Notes: generated from the sequence alone by a model not told the origin. Shown: positions 1 to 8,422, counted from the stretch's first letter. The stretch is DNA of 27,769 nucleotides from Planktomarina sp. (GCA_016780825.1 JADHLF010000036.1:1-27769), one strand, 5' to 3'. A program made the numbers and translations.

Positions 1-165
1 GTCGAGCTTTACGCGCTCTTCGCTGTCCTTGGCCAAAAGTGGGTTATATGTGCCCAGTTTTTCGATAAAGCGACCATCGCGCGGCATGCGCGCATCAGCT
101 GCAACAACACGGTAAAAGGGGCGCTTTTTGGACCCACCACGGGCCAAACGGATTTTCATAGCCAT
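1..165 (-). CDS. rpsP: 30S ribosomal protein S16, 5' part only
   Basis: This is the first 55 codons of the small-subunit ribosomal protein S16; the gene runs off the left edge of the window. The translation starts MAMKIRLARGGSKKRPFYR and continues through DGRFIEKLGTYNP, which are the hallmark N-terminal blocks of S16. The ATG at 163-165 is preceded by AAGGAG seven bases upstream, so the start is firm. The gene sits downstream of ffh and a chorismate mutase on the same strand. That order is standard in alphaproteobacteria, where rimM, trmD and rplS usually follow; those would lie outside this window. A second in-frame ATG two codons later is less likely given the ribosome-site spacing. Confidence 0.97.
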   Translation of the reverse strand, partial: MAMKIRLARGGSKKRPFYRVVAADARMPRDGRFIEKLGTYNPLLAKDSEERVKLD

Positions 166-210
166 TGTTAATCTCCTTGAAAATGGCAAATAGGCAGCAG
201 ATATTGCGGT

Positions 211-507
211 CTATTCTTGGTAAGTTTTGTGGTTCTGGATGACTTCTTGAACAATAAAGTTCAGAAATTTCTTGGCGAATTCGGGGTCGAGATCGGCGCG
301 TTGCGCCAGATCTTGCAGACGGGCAATTTGCTGGGCCTCACGGGCGGGATCTGAAGGCGGTAGAGCATGTTTCGCTTTAAGCTGTCCTACGGCTTGGGTG
401 TGGGCAAAACGCTCGCCGAGCGTATAAACCAAGATGGCATCCAAGCGATCAATGCTCTCGCGATGTGATTTCAGCAGCTCTGCGGCGCGTGTGGTATCGT
501 CCGTCAT
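211..507 (-). CDS. AroQ-type chorismate mutase
   Basis: A 98-residue all-helical chorismate mutase that converts chorismate to prephenate, the first step toward phenylalanine and tyrosine, in the cytoplasm. Its active-site set aligns with the E. coli P-protein mutase domain at a constant offset of five: R16, R33, K44, D53, R56 and E57 match R11, R28, K39, D48, R51 and E52 (family numbering from memory). The length is that of a free-standing mutase, with no fused dehydratase or dehydrogenase. The ATG has GGAGG six bases upstream. It lies 31 bases from ffh and 45 bases from rpsP on the same strand, so it is probably cotranscribed with translation and secretion genes. That linkage is known in alphaproteobacteria and has no obvious pathway logic. 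Confidence 0.93.
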   Translation of the reverse strand: MTDDTTRAAELLKSHRESIDRLDAILVYTLGERFAHTQAVGQLKAKHALPPSDPAREAQQIARLQDLAQRADLDPEFAKKFLNFIVQEVIQNHKTYQE

Positions 508-538
508 AACAGGCCTCCGGGTATCCTAAATGAATGGT

Positions 539-2035
539 TCACTTCTTCTTGCCCAAACCGCTCAGGCCACCGGGCAAGCCGCTGCCAAATCCGCCCATGC
601 CTTTGGGCAGGCTCATGCCTTTGGGCAAACCGCCCATAGCGCCGCTGGCGATTTGCTCTTGTGCTGCGGCCAGTTCGGCCTGACTTGGGGTGCCCTGACC
701 GCCGAGCATGCCCTTCAGAGCGCTCAACCCACCTTTTTTGCCGATTTTCTTCATCATATCTGACATTTGCCGATGCTGTTTGAGCAATTTATTGAGATCA
801 CTCACGTCAAGCCCGGCCCCGGCTGCGATCCGCTTTTTTCGGCTGGCTTGAAGCAAAGCGGGATTGGCCCGCTCTTTTTTTGTCATGGAATTGATCAAAG
901 CAATCTGACGCTTTAACAGGCCATCATCAAGGCCGGCTTGATCAATCTTGCCCTTCATTTTTGCCATGCCGGGCATCATGCCCATCAGGCCCTGCATACC
1001 GCCCATTTTTTGCATTTGCTCAAGCTGGCTGCGCAGATCGTTCATATTGAACATGCCCTTTTGCAGGCGACGCATCATCCTTTCGGCTTGTTCGGCTTCA
1101 AGCGTCTCTTGCGCCTTTTCGACCAAAGCGACGATATCGCCCATGCCCAGAATGCGTCCAGCAACGCGCTCTGGCTCGAAAGTCTCCAAGGCCTCCATTT
1201 TTTCGCCAGAGCCCACAAATTTGATGGGCTTGCCGGTGACTGCGCGCATGGAAAGCGCCGCACCACCGCGACCGTCCCCATCCATACGGGTGAGAACCAC
1301 GCCAGAGATGCCGATCTTGCCATCAAATTCTTCGGCCACTTCCACAGCCACTTGACCGGTCAACCCATCGACAACGAGGAGTGTTTCACGCGGCGAGACC
1401 GCATCACGCACATCCTGAACTTCCTGCATCAGGGTTTCGTCGATTTGAAGGCGCCCGGCGGTATCCAGCATATAGACGTCATAGCCGCCCAATGTGGCCT
1501 GCTGTTTGGCACGTTTGGCAATCTGGACCGCGCTTTCACCGGCGACGATGGGCAGGGTATCAACCCCCACTTGCGCCCCTAAGATCGCGAGCTGTTCCAT
1601 CGCGGCGGGGCGGTAGATGTCCAATGAGGCCATCAGAACCTTTTTACCTTCGCGGCCGGCCAAGCGTTTGGCCAGCTTCCCGGTGGTCGTGGTTTTACCC
1701 GAGCCTTGTAAACCCACCATCAAAATCGCAGCGGGTGGGTTGTCGATTTTCAAATCGCCCGGTTCGCCTTCACCGCGCAGGGTGTCAATCAGAGCGTCAT
1801 GGACGATCTTAACCACTTGCTGACCGGGGGTAATTGATTTTGTGACAGCCGAGCCGGTGGCTTTGCTTTGAACTTTCTTGATGAATTCACGCGCAACCGG
1901 CAGGCTGACATCTGCCTCTAGAAGCGCAACGCGCACCTCTCGCAGGGCTGTTTTCACATCCTCTTCCGACAGCGCACCTTGCTTGGTGAGCCGATCAAAT
2001 ACACCGCCAAGGCGTTCGGATAGATTTTCAAACAT
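539..2035 (-). CDS. ffh: Signal recognition particle protein Ffh
   Basis: Ffh is the GTPase of the bacterial signal recognition particle. It binds 4.5S RNA and signal peptides on ribosomes and delivers them to FtsY at the membrane. In order, the 498-residue protein has an N helical bundle, a G domain with the P-loop GLQGSGKTTTTGKLA near residues 109-123, DTAGR and TRMDGD, then a methionine-rich M domain containing MQKMGGMQGLMGMMPGM. The tail is rich in Gly, Lys and Met. I chose the ATG at 2033-2035, giving MFENLSERL, the family N-terminus. The frame is open 23 codons further upstream, but that extension resembles no Ffh. The Shine-Dalgarno is weak. It is the first gene of the ffh - chorismate mutase - rpsP run. 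Confidence 0.97.
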   Translation of the reverse strand: MFENLSERLGGVFDRLTKQGALSEEDVKTALREVRVALLEADVSLPVAREFIKKVQSKATGSAVTKSITPGQQVVKIVHDALIDTLRGEGEPGDLKIDNPPAAILMVGLQGSGKTTTTGKLAKRLAGREGKKVLMASLDIYRPAAMEQLAILGAQVGVDTLPIVAGESAVQIAKRAKQQATLGGYDVYMLDTAGRLQIDETLMQEVQDVRDAVSPRETLLVVDGLTGQVAVEVAEEFDGKIGISGVVLTRMDGDGRGGAALSMRAVTGKPIKFVGSGEKMEALETFEPERVAGRILGMGDIVALVEKAQETLEAEQAERMMRRLQKGMFNMNDLRSQLEQMQKMGGMQGLMGMMPGMAKMKGKIDQAGLDDGLLKRQIALINSMTKKERANPALLQASRKKRIAAGAGLDVSDLNKLLKQHRQMSDMMKKIGKKGGLSALKGMLGGQGTPSQAELAAAQEQIASGAMGGLPKGMSLPKGMGGFGSGLPGGLSGLGKKK

Positions 2036-2167
2036 GGGTCTGCCCCTTTCGCTCCGCACACGGCCCCGCAATGCTGCGGGTCGCGTAAATTTCCAAAGTC
2101 CCAAACCGAAAAAGCACCCGTGGGCGCAACGCGCTGACGGATGGCGATCCTGGCAAAAGCCTGAGGA

Positions 2168-2188
2168 CCGGAAGACGACGACTTCCGG
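2168..2188. repeat. Inverted repeat (7-bp arms) in the ffh leader
   Basis: CCGGAAG and CTTCCGG form perfect 7-bp arms around a 7-base spacer (ACGACGA). The element lies between the proposed ffh promoter and the ffh start, so it would fold as a hairpin in the ffh mRNA leader. No T-run follows on either strand, so it is not a classical terminator. The role is unknown; an RNA structure or a repressor site is possible. The rest of the 319-base gap 2036-2354 holds no gene I can support. Confidence 0.45.
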
Positions 2189-2199
2189 GATTTATCCGC

Positions 2200-2228
2200 G
2201 TTTAATCCTGTCCTGCCTCCAGAGTCAA
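2200..2228 (-). promoter_or_regulatory. Candidate sigma-70 promoter for ffh
   Basis: On the minus strand, TTGACT at 2228-2223 is a near-consensus -35 box. Seventeen bases separate it from TTAAAC at 2205-2200, a mediocre -10 box. Transcription would start near 2193, about 155 bases before the ffh ATG, leaving a leader that includes the inverted repeat at 2168-2188. This is a motif match only. Confidence 0.35.
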
Positions 2229-2354
2229 GCGCGGCATGTGCCGGGGCTTGCATGGCGACCATGGAGAAAAAAATTGCCAAAGCGGAGGTCTGTCATTACT
2301 GACACGGGGCAGATCGCCCTTTTGCGCGGCGGGAGACATGAGGGCAAGGGCGTT

Positions 2355-3782
2355 ATGTTAAATACAGTGACGGCAGAGTTTATAAGCCAATTGCGAGGCC
2401 TCCTGCCGGCCGCAGCCTTTCCCGAGCTGAGTGACAAATATCTGACCGAGCCGCGCGGGCATTACCAAGGATCCGCCGGGCTTTTGGTGGCACCGGACAG
2501 CACGGCCCAAGTGGCGCAGGTTATTGCGGCGGCGGCGGCGGCGCGCATCGGTGTTGTGCCCTACGGAGGCGGAACCGGTCTTGTGGGGGGGCAAATCCTG
2601 CCCGCCTCTGAGACTGGCGCCCCAGCTCCGCTGATCTTGAGCCTTGGGCGGATGCGAAGGATTCGGGCCTGTTACCCTGAGGAGAATGTTATGGTGGCTG
2701 AAGCCGGTGTGGTGCTGGCGGAGGTTCAGCAGAGCGCGGCCGATGTGGATCGATTGTTTCCATTATCGCTGGCCTCTGAAGGCACGGCGCAGATTGGCGG
2801 ATTGCTGGCGACCAATGCCGGCGGGGTCAATGTCCTGCGCTATGGCATGGCCCGCGATCAAGTCCTGGGCATTGAAGCGGTGATGGCCGATGGCCGAATT
2901 TTCAACGGTCTGCAACGATTGCGCAAAGACAATACGGGTTATGATCTGCGGCATTTGCTGATTGGATCCGAGGGGACCCTGGGCATCATTACCGCTGCGA
3001 GTCTCAAGCTGTTGCCCCGCCCCCAATCTGAAGGCACGGCGCTTTTGACGGTGGACAGTCCGAGCGCGGCGTTGGATCTGTTGGGGCGGGCCAAGGGTCT
3101 CTTGGGTGAGAGCATCTCTGCGTTTGAGCTGATATCTGGACAGGGCTTGCGCTTTCTGGCCGAGACTCATCCGCAGATGCGTCAACCATGGTCCACGCCG
3201 CCCAATTGGTCGGTTCTGCTGCATATCGGTGTTTCAAATGGCACAGGGGCGGAGCAGGCCATTGAAACCCTCTTTGAGCAGGCGTCGGACGTGATCCGTG
3301 ATGGAGTGATCGCTCAGTCTGAGCAGCAAGCGCAGGACCTGTGGAGCCTGCGAGAAACCATCCCGCTGGCCAACCGCGCGATTGGTGCGATTTGCTCGTC
3401 GGATATTTCTTTGCCACTGTCAGAAATTGCCGGTTTTATCACCAAGATGCCTGCGGCTCTCGCCCGTTTTGCCGACATCCGAGTCAATTGTTTCGGCCAT
3501 CTTGGAGATGGGAACCTCCATTACAACCTGTTTCCGGCTGAAGGTGTCCCAGCGTCAAACTACCGCGATATGCGGGCGGACTTACAGGCAGAGGTGCATC
3601 GCCTGACGCATGAATTGGGGGGATCTGTGTCCGCGGAGCATGGTGTTGGGCGCCTTAAGGTGGCGGATATTGCGCGTTTTGGCGATCCTGTGAAATTGCA
3701 GCTCATGCGCCAGATCAAAGATACGTTGGACCCCAAAGGCATTTTGAACCCCGGGGCCGTTCTGCCGCCGAGGGCCGCCTAG
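2355..3782 (+). CDS. GlcD/D2HGDH-type FAD-linked 2-hydroxyacid dehydrogenase
   Basis: A 475-residue flavoprotein of the FAD_binding_4 / FAD-oxidase C family, which oxidises D-2-hydroxyacids such as D-lactate, glycolate or D-2-hydroxyglutarate. The N-terminal PP-loop contains VPYGGGTGLVGG near residues 75-86. The middle has SEGTAQIGGLLATNAGG and IGSEGTLGIIT. The C-terminal domain carries the metal and substrate motifs FGHLGDGNLHYN (around residue 382) and SAEHGVG (around 428), followed by the family ending DPKGILNPG. The ATG at 2355 has AAGGG four bases upstream and starts where family members do; the frame is open much further upstream through the ffh region, but that part is not coding. The substrate cannot be told from the sequence. 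Its TAG stop overlaps the galE stop on the other strand. Confidence 0.88.
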   Translation: MLNTVTAEFISQLRGLLPAAAFPELSDKYLTEPRGHYQGSAGLLVAPDSTAQVAQVIAAAAAARIGVVPYGGGTGLVGGQILPASETGAPAPLILSLGRMRRIRACYPEENVMVAEAGVVLAEVQQSAADVDRLFPLSLASEGTAQIGGLLATNAGGVNVLRYGMARDQVLGIEAVMADGRIFNGLQRLRKDNTGYDLRHLLIGSEGTLGIITAASLKLLPRPQSEGTALLTVDSPSAALDLLGRAKGLLGESISAFELISGQGLRFLAETHPQMRQPWSTPPNWSVLLHIGVSNGTGAEQAIETLFEQASDVIRDGVIAQSEQQAQDLWSLRETIPLANRAIGAICSSDISLPLSEIAGFITKMPAALARFADIRVNCFGHLGDGNLHYNLFPAEGVPASNYRDMRADLQAEVHRLTHELGGSVSAEHGVGRLKVADIARFGDPVKLQLMRQIKDTLDPKGILNPGAVLPPRAA

Positions 3783-4790
3783 CTGCGCGCTTGCGTTTCG
3801 ATCCAGTTCCAGGAGCTTTGGCACATATCATCCAGACCGAAGTGAGTCTCAAAGCCCAAAACCTCTTTCGCTTTGCGCATATCGGCCAAGCAGGTTGGCA
3901 CATCACCTGCGCGGCGGGGCGCGATGACATAGGGCAGGTCTCGGCCGACAGCTTTGGCTATAGGCGGCGTTCATTTCCAGAACAGAATAGGCCTGCCCCG
4001 TGCCCAGGTTGACCACATGCCCCTCATCGGTTGAGAGCAATTTTTGCACAGATAATACATGGCCGCGCGCGAGATCGCAGACATGAATATAATCGCGCTC
4101 GCCCGTACCGTCGCGGGTGTCGTAATCATTGCCAAACACATTGAGATGCGGCAGCACGCCGCTGGCAACCTTTGCGATATAGGGCATGAGGTTGTTGGGA
4201 ATATCGAACGGGTCTTCGCCGATCAATCCGCTGGGATGGGCGCCGGCTGGGTTGAAATAGCGCAGCACGCCAAAGGCCCAGGGGTCAGCGGCCGCAGCTT
4301 GGGTCAAAATTTGTTCGCTGGCGACCTTGGTGAACCCATAGGGGCTCGTGAATTGTAGCGGAGCGGTTTCAGCAATCGGAACCTCCTCTGGCTCGCCATA
4401 TAAGGTTGCGGAGGAGGAAAACACCAAACGTTTAATGCCTGCGCTCTTCATTTCTTCCAGCAGGCATAAAAGACCGGTGACATTGGTTGAAAAATACGCA
4501 AGCGGCTTGGCAACACTCTCCCCCACAGCCTTGAGCGCTGCAAAGTGGATCACGGCGGAGATATCATGTTCGGTGAAAATCTTTGCCAATAGCGCCTTGT
4601 CCAGCACCGAGCCTTCGTAGCAAATGACCTGATTTTGTCTGGTTATTTGCCCTAAACGGATCAAAACACTGGGGTGTGAATTTGAGAAATTGTCCAAAAT
4701 GACAACCTCAAACCCGGCTTCGACAAGGGCAACATAGGTATGCGACCCAATATAGCCCGCGCCGCCTGTGAGTATTATTTTATGTGCCAT
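3779..4790 (-). CDS. galE: UDP-glucose 4-epimerase, frameshifted near the 3' end
   Basis: GalE interconverts UDP-glucose and UDP-galactose (also often the GlcNAc forms), supplying sugars for surface polysaccharides. The N-terminal NAD-binding motif GGAGYIGSH is at residues 9-17. The catalytic residues are visible as SSSATLYG (S126/S127) and the YxxxK pair Y151/K155 in SPYGFTK. Reading from the start gives an intact frame to about residue 278, then an aberrant short tail ending at 3903. Shifting by one base at about 3958-3961 restores the expected GalE C-terminus (AKAVGRDLPYVIAPRRAGDV ... WNWIETQARS) to a TAG at 3779-3781. The total span is 337 codons plus one base, as a single-base insertion predicts. 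It follows yjbF by 18 bases on the same strand. Confidence 0.9.
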
Positions 4791-4808
4791 CCGATCGTCC
4801 GACTGTGG

Positions 4809-5471
4809 TTATTGAACTTGCTCAATGGTCAAGCTGCCAATCTGATCGCTGACCCATTGATGCGATTTCCAAATGGTTTTTCCTGAGATCCAAAACATGT
4901 TTTCAATCTGTCGCCCGGCCAGGTTACAGATCTCCAACCGTCTGAAAGTCTTATGTTTATGACCCAAAATGGTGACGGTCTCCGCGCCCTTGTTTTGTAG
5001 GCTGCAGGTCAAGGGGAGGGCTTCAAGATGATTTTGCGAGTTGATATAGCGCAGCACCCGTTCATATTGCCCGGACCCTTTAAGAATAGCGCCATGTGCT
5101 GCGGTATGTTCCGAGCTCATGAGGTCATCGCCAAAGCCCCGCGATGCTGCCAGCAGGCCATTTTGCAGCAGCAGAACTATCCCGTCATCCGAGATATAGG
5201 TTCTGGTTGGGCCGTTTTCTTGGATCATATTCAGCGATGCTTTGGCCTCCAATTTCGGTGCACTGACCAAAATAACCGGGCCTGTTTGGTCTTTGGTGAC
5301 GCTGGCGCGCGTGAACACTTCTGGTTCGGGCACCGGTTCCGGGGTCTTGGGTTTCAGCCAAGACAAACTTCGATCTAACATTTGCCGGGACAGGGGGGTG
5401 GTGCCATCTGGGGATGGGGAGCCACAGCCGGCCAAAAGAGCCAACAGGCCCAGTGCAATGAATTTGTGCAT
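4809..5471 (-). CDS. yjbF: YjbF/GfcB-family lipoprotein of an exopolysaccharide locus
   Basis: A 220-residue outer-membrane lipoprotein of the YjbF/GfcB/YmcC family, which accompanies YjbH-type beta-barrels in capsule or exopolysaccharide export. The start MHKFIALGLLALLAGC is a type II signal peptide with lipobox LAGC, placing the acylated Cys at residue 16. The ATG at 5469-5471 has GGAGG within the end of yjbH and lies two bases after the yjbH stop. The frame is open eight codons further, but that would spoil the signal peptide. The body has family-like stretches with GLLAASRGFGDDLMSS and TYISDDGIVLLLQNG. The E. coli operon also has yjbE and yjbG; neither lies beside this gene. Confidence 0.85.
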   Translation of the reverse strand: MHKFIALGLLALLAGCGSPSPDGTTPLSRQMLDRSLSWLKPKTPEPVPEPEVFTRASVTKDQTGPVILVSAPKLEAKASLNMIQENGPTRTYISDDGIVLLLQNGLLAASRGFGDDLMSSEHTAAHGAILKGSGQYERVLRYINSQNHLEALPLTCSLQNKGAETVTILGHKHKTFRRLEICNLAGRQIENMFWISGKTIWKSHQWVSDQIGSLTIEQVQ

Positions 5472-5473
5472 GG

Positions 5474-7600
5474 CTACCTCCAAAATCGGCCCCATTGGGC
5501 CTCAAGCTGTGGCACATGGGTGTCCCGAACCAAGTCATACAGCCGATCCGAAAGGTCCAATTTCGCGCCGCCATCGCGCAGCAGGGGGCGAATGACCACG
5601 GACCGTTTGGCACGGCTTGGGCGGCCAATGCCCCAGGAGGTTGGAATTTTCATGACGATCCCCTTGTCAAAGGATCCCTCGCCAAAATCATCAAAGGAGA
5701 TATTAGTCAGCGTCGCATAGGCGCCGACCTTCCAACCGTTGTTGAACTCCCGGTTTAACCGCAGGCTCACTCCCCAGTCTTTTGCCAGATACCGACCGAC
5801 GTTCACCTGCGCATGCAACCCGTTGTCGAAAGCATAATAGCCGGAAAAATGTCCGGTAATTGTGTCATAAGACCTTGGGGCGCCCAGGCCTGCTGTGGTC
5901 ACGGTGAGGGGGGCAAAGCCAAGGCCGTCGAAACTTCTTTGCCGAACGGCGCTGACCTCGAAGCCAAGACCAAATTTGCTGTCAACAGGTTTCCACAACA
6001 GCTCGGCAGACAGGCCGCCATACATGCGCTCCAAATAACCGACGCTGAACTGGCCATAGAGATTGGTTCCTGGTCGAAAGCGATAATTGGCCGTGAGATC
6101 TCGAAGCACTGGCCCACTGGCACGATCGTAAAATGTGGAATCCGATCGCACATGCGTGATGATCGAGTTGGAATATCTTGGTGTGGACTTGTAGTTGTCC
6201 ACGATATTTTGGCGCAGCGTGCCTGTGACATAGACCCCGCGTGCGGGCACCCACTCCGCTGTCAGCTTTGCCCCAAATGACAAGGCCACAGGATTGTCTG
6301 GATCAAATAGCGATGCGGTGGTGTCTGGCCCAAAGGACCATGAAAATTGAGGGTAAACGCCCTCGGCTGCGGCAGCTTTGTGATCTGTTGCTGCGGCATC
6401 TGTCACGACTGTGACAGCGCGCATGTCAGCGGCGCCCGTGGCGGTGGCCTCATGGGCTTCTAATGCATTGCGCGGGAAGATGACTTGAGAGCCGGCAATG
6501 CCCTTGACCATCGGGACCACGGCGATGGTGTCAACCGAAGTGGGGAGCAAATTAGACAACAGTCGCGCGACATGGCCAATGGCTTGAGGTTGCGATTGGT
6601 AGCGATGGTTTTCGATGGTCGCAATCGCGATCGTATCGGTCAGCGATAGACCAATGAGTTGGATGCCATCCTGCTGAAGTACCGGGGTCAGCGCGGTGAT
6701 CAGGGCGCTGCGCAAGGATGGGATTTCTAACCAGCCGGCCGGAGCAACCTGGGCCTTGGCACGCGGTAACACCGGCATAGGGGCCGGATCGCGAGTCGCC
6801 CCGCCGGGGCTGTGTTTTGGATTGCTTGTCAAACTGGCCAAAATGCCAATTTCGTCGCCATGTTGCGCATAGGCCGTGAGCTGGACTGTGGGTTTGATCT
6901 GATAGTCAACCGCAAGATTGACGGGAGAGCGGTAGACAAAGTGGCCGGCAGCAACTTCCTGTGTGTAGGCATCCGAGGAATATTCAGCCTTGAGCGTGAC
7001 CCGATCAGACATCTGCCAAGACACGCCGGCAAAAAGGGCCGCAGGACCGCGAAACCAACGCGCCGCTTCGATGCGCCCCCCAGTGCCGGTATAGCCCGCG
7101 TCGCGGGTGTCAAAGCGGCTGGAAATAGCGCCAAGAGGATTGTCAAAACTATTATGTGAACCCAAGCGGCCCCAACCGATACCTGCGGTGGCAACAACCG
7201 GACCTAGGCGCTTGCTCGCTGCGACATACTCGCCGCTATAGACGCCCGTACCGATAAAATCTTGCAAACCTACGGCAAGGGCCGGCCGGCGGTCCGTTTC
7301 GTCAAGCAGCCGGTAGCGCAGATCAAAAGATCGGTCAAAAAGTGTTTGACTGGTCGTTTCGATGGAAGAGTAGCGGAAGGCCCCCGTCAGCCGGGGCGCA
7401 ATTTGAAACGTCAACGTATTGCGCAGGCTCTTGCCTGATTGCGAAATGGAAAAACTTAACTCTGCATCCGGTGCCGACTGCGCGCTGGGCATATCGATAA
7501 GACCCGGCAGGCCAAAGGAGTTATATGTGACCCTCGGTTCGGCGAATGAAATATGCCCGATACACAAAACACCACTGAGGACAGCGCAAAATAACTTCAT
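5474..7600 (-). CDS. yjbH: YjbH/GfcD-type outer-membrane beta-barrel protein
   Basis: A 708-residue protein of the YjbH (DUF940) family, thought to form a large outer-membrane barrel for exopolysaccharide export. An N-terminal signal peptide is clear (MKLFCAVLSGVLCIGHISFA, cleavage after A20). The mature N-terminus follows family form with TYNSFGLPGLIDMPSAQ. Alternating aromatic and polar beta-strands fill both halves, and a central region near residues 290-400 is predicted to be periplasmic. The length is close to that of E. coli YjbH. AAGGA lies eight bases before the ATG. It is the first gene of yjbH - yjbF - galE, so a common transcript is likely. In enterobacteria this operon answers to Rcs envelope stress; no such site was recognised here. 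Confidence 0.88.
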   Translation of the reverse strand: MKLFCAVLSGVLCIGHISFAEPRVTYNSFGLPGLIDMPSAQSAPDAELSFSISQSGKSLRNTLTFQIAPRLTGAFRYSSIETTSQTLFDRSFDLRYRLLDETDRRPALAVGLQDFIGTGVYSGEYVAASKRLGPVVATAGIGWGRLGSHNSFDNPLGAISSRFDTRDAGYTGTGGRIEAARWFRGPAALFAGVSWQMSDRVTLKAEYSSDAYTQEVAAGHFVYRSPVNLAVDYQIKPTVQLTAYAQHGDEIGILASLTSNPKHSPGGATRDPAPMPVLPRAKAQVAPAGWLEIPSLRSALITALTPVLQQDGIQLIGLSLTDTIAIATIENHRYQSQPQAIGHVARLLSNLLPTSVDTIAVVPMVKGIAGSQVIFPRNALEAHEATATGAADMRAVTVVTDAAATDHKAAAAEGVYPQFSWSFGPDTTASLFDPDNPVALSFGAKLTAEWVPARGVYVTGTLRQNIVDNYKSTPRYSNSIITHVRSDSTFYDRASGPVLRDLTANYRFRPGTNLYGQFSVGYLERMYGGLSAELLWKPVDSKFGLGFEVSAVRQRSFDGLGFAPLTVTTAGLGAPRSYDTITGHFSGYYAFDNGLHAQVNVGRYLAKDWGVSLRLNREFNNGWKVGAYATLTNISFDDFGEGSFDKGIVMKIPTSWGIGRPSRAKRSVVIRPLLRDGGAKLDLSDRLYDLVRDTHVPQLEAQWGRFWR

Positions 7601-7658
7601 TAAATAAATCCTTAATAATGTCCTAGCGTACCTTAAAAAAGCGAAGCTTGTAAACTGC

Positions 7659-7686
7659 GGATCTAGAAAAGGGGGGATCCAGAAAA
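7659..7686. repeat. Imperfect tandem direct repeat between yjbH and rluA
   Basis: GGATCTAGAAAA (7659-7670) and GGATCCAGAAAA (7675-7686) differ at one base and repeat with a 16-base period in the divergent yjbH/rluA intergenic region. Such spacing could place two regulator sites about one and a half helical turns apart. It lies upstream of the yjbH start, in promoter position. No regulator can be assigned. Confidence 0.5.
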
Positions 7687-7742
7687 TGGATATTTCTTGT
7701 TGGGTAATTTACCTATAGGCGCGAAAGAGCTATGGGCGGGGT

Positions 7743-8387
7743 ATGACAGCCTATCACCCTCCAACGGACCCTTTGGATGTGATCCACTTGGATCATGAGC
7801 TATTGGTGGTCAACAAGCCTTCGGGTCTTCTGTCTGTGCCGGGGCGTGGACCGCTTTTGGCTGATTGTTTGATCTCCCGCATTCAAGCCGATTATCCCAC
7901 GGCGCTTTTGGTGCATCGGTTGGATCGAGATACCTCTGGCGTCATGGTTTTTGCGCTGTCACCCCATGCCCAGCGGCATTTGGGGCTGCAATTTGAAAAA
8001 CGCCAGACGCAAAAGACCTATGTGGCCCGGGTCTGGGGGCATATGGAGGCGCAAAGCGGCACGGTTGATCTGCCAATCATCGTCGATTGGCCGAATCGGC
8101 CCCGGCAGATGATTTGCCATGAGACCGGCCGCGCCGCACAGACCGATTGGCAAGTGATCAACCGCGGCCCGCAGGAAACGCGCGTAAAATTGAGCCCAAA
8201 AACGGGTCGTTCGCATCAGCTTAGGGTGCATATGTTGGCGCTCGGGCATCCGATATTGGGGGATCCGTTTTATGGCACGCCGGAAAGCCAAGCGGCCCCG
8301 CGCCTCATGCTCCATTCCCACCGCCTGCGCCTGCGGCATCCTGATGGTGGAGAAATGATGGATTTTCGCGCAAAAATACCGTTCTAA
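7743..8387 (+). CDS. rluA: RluA-family RNA pseudouridine synthase
   Basis: A 214-residue pseudouridine synthase that isomerises uridine in RNA. The catalytic motif HRLDRDTSG is at residues 58-66 with the nucleophile D61. The start has the family block LLVVNKPSGLLSVPG, and later blocks include TGRSHQLRVHM and GHPILGDPFYG. There is no N-terminal S4 domain, and the short length fits RluA (23S rRNA U746 and tRNA U32 in E. coli) better than RluC or RluD. Strict assignment to rluA rather than another short paralogue is inferred from length. It is transcribed alone, divergent from yjbH and convergent with the aldehyde dehydrogenase. No strong Shine-Dalgarno precedes the ATG. Confidence 0.88.
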   Translation: MTAYHPPTDPLDVIHLDHELLVVNKPSGLLSVPGRGPLLADCLISRIQADYPTALLVHRLDRDTSGVMVFALSPHAQRHLGLQFEKRQTQKTYVARVWGHMEAQSGTVDLPIIVDWPNRPRQMICHETGRAAQTDWQVINRGPQETRVKLSPKTGRSHQLRVHMLALGHPILGDPFYGTPESQAAPRLMLHSHRLRLRHPDGGEMMDFRAKIPF

Positions 8388-8422
8388 CATCTGCGCCGGG
8401 GATTTTGAGCGCGGATGCGCGG

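Noticed and set aside
938..1582. Open frame of 214 codons on the plus strand
   Set aside because: Antisense to ffh; His/Ala-rich translation with no recognisable fold.
2036..2104. 23-codon N-terminal extension of Ffh
   Set aside because: Ffh proteins start with MFENLS-like sequence; the extension is Arg-rich and unrelated.
2150..2200. Possible 4.5S SRP RNA, from a GGACCGGAAG stretch near ffh
   Set aside because: The conserved GGAAGGAAGCAGCC loop region and the pairing flanks of SRP RNA are missing; only a short hairpin is present.
1878..2354. Upstream extension of the FAD-linked dehydrogenase
   Set aside because: The frame is open, but this part overlaps ffh on the other strand and has no family similarity; the family N-terminus begins at 2355.
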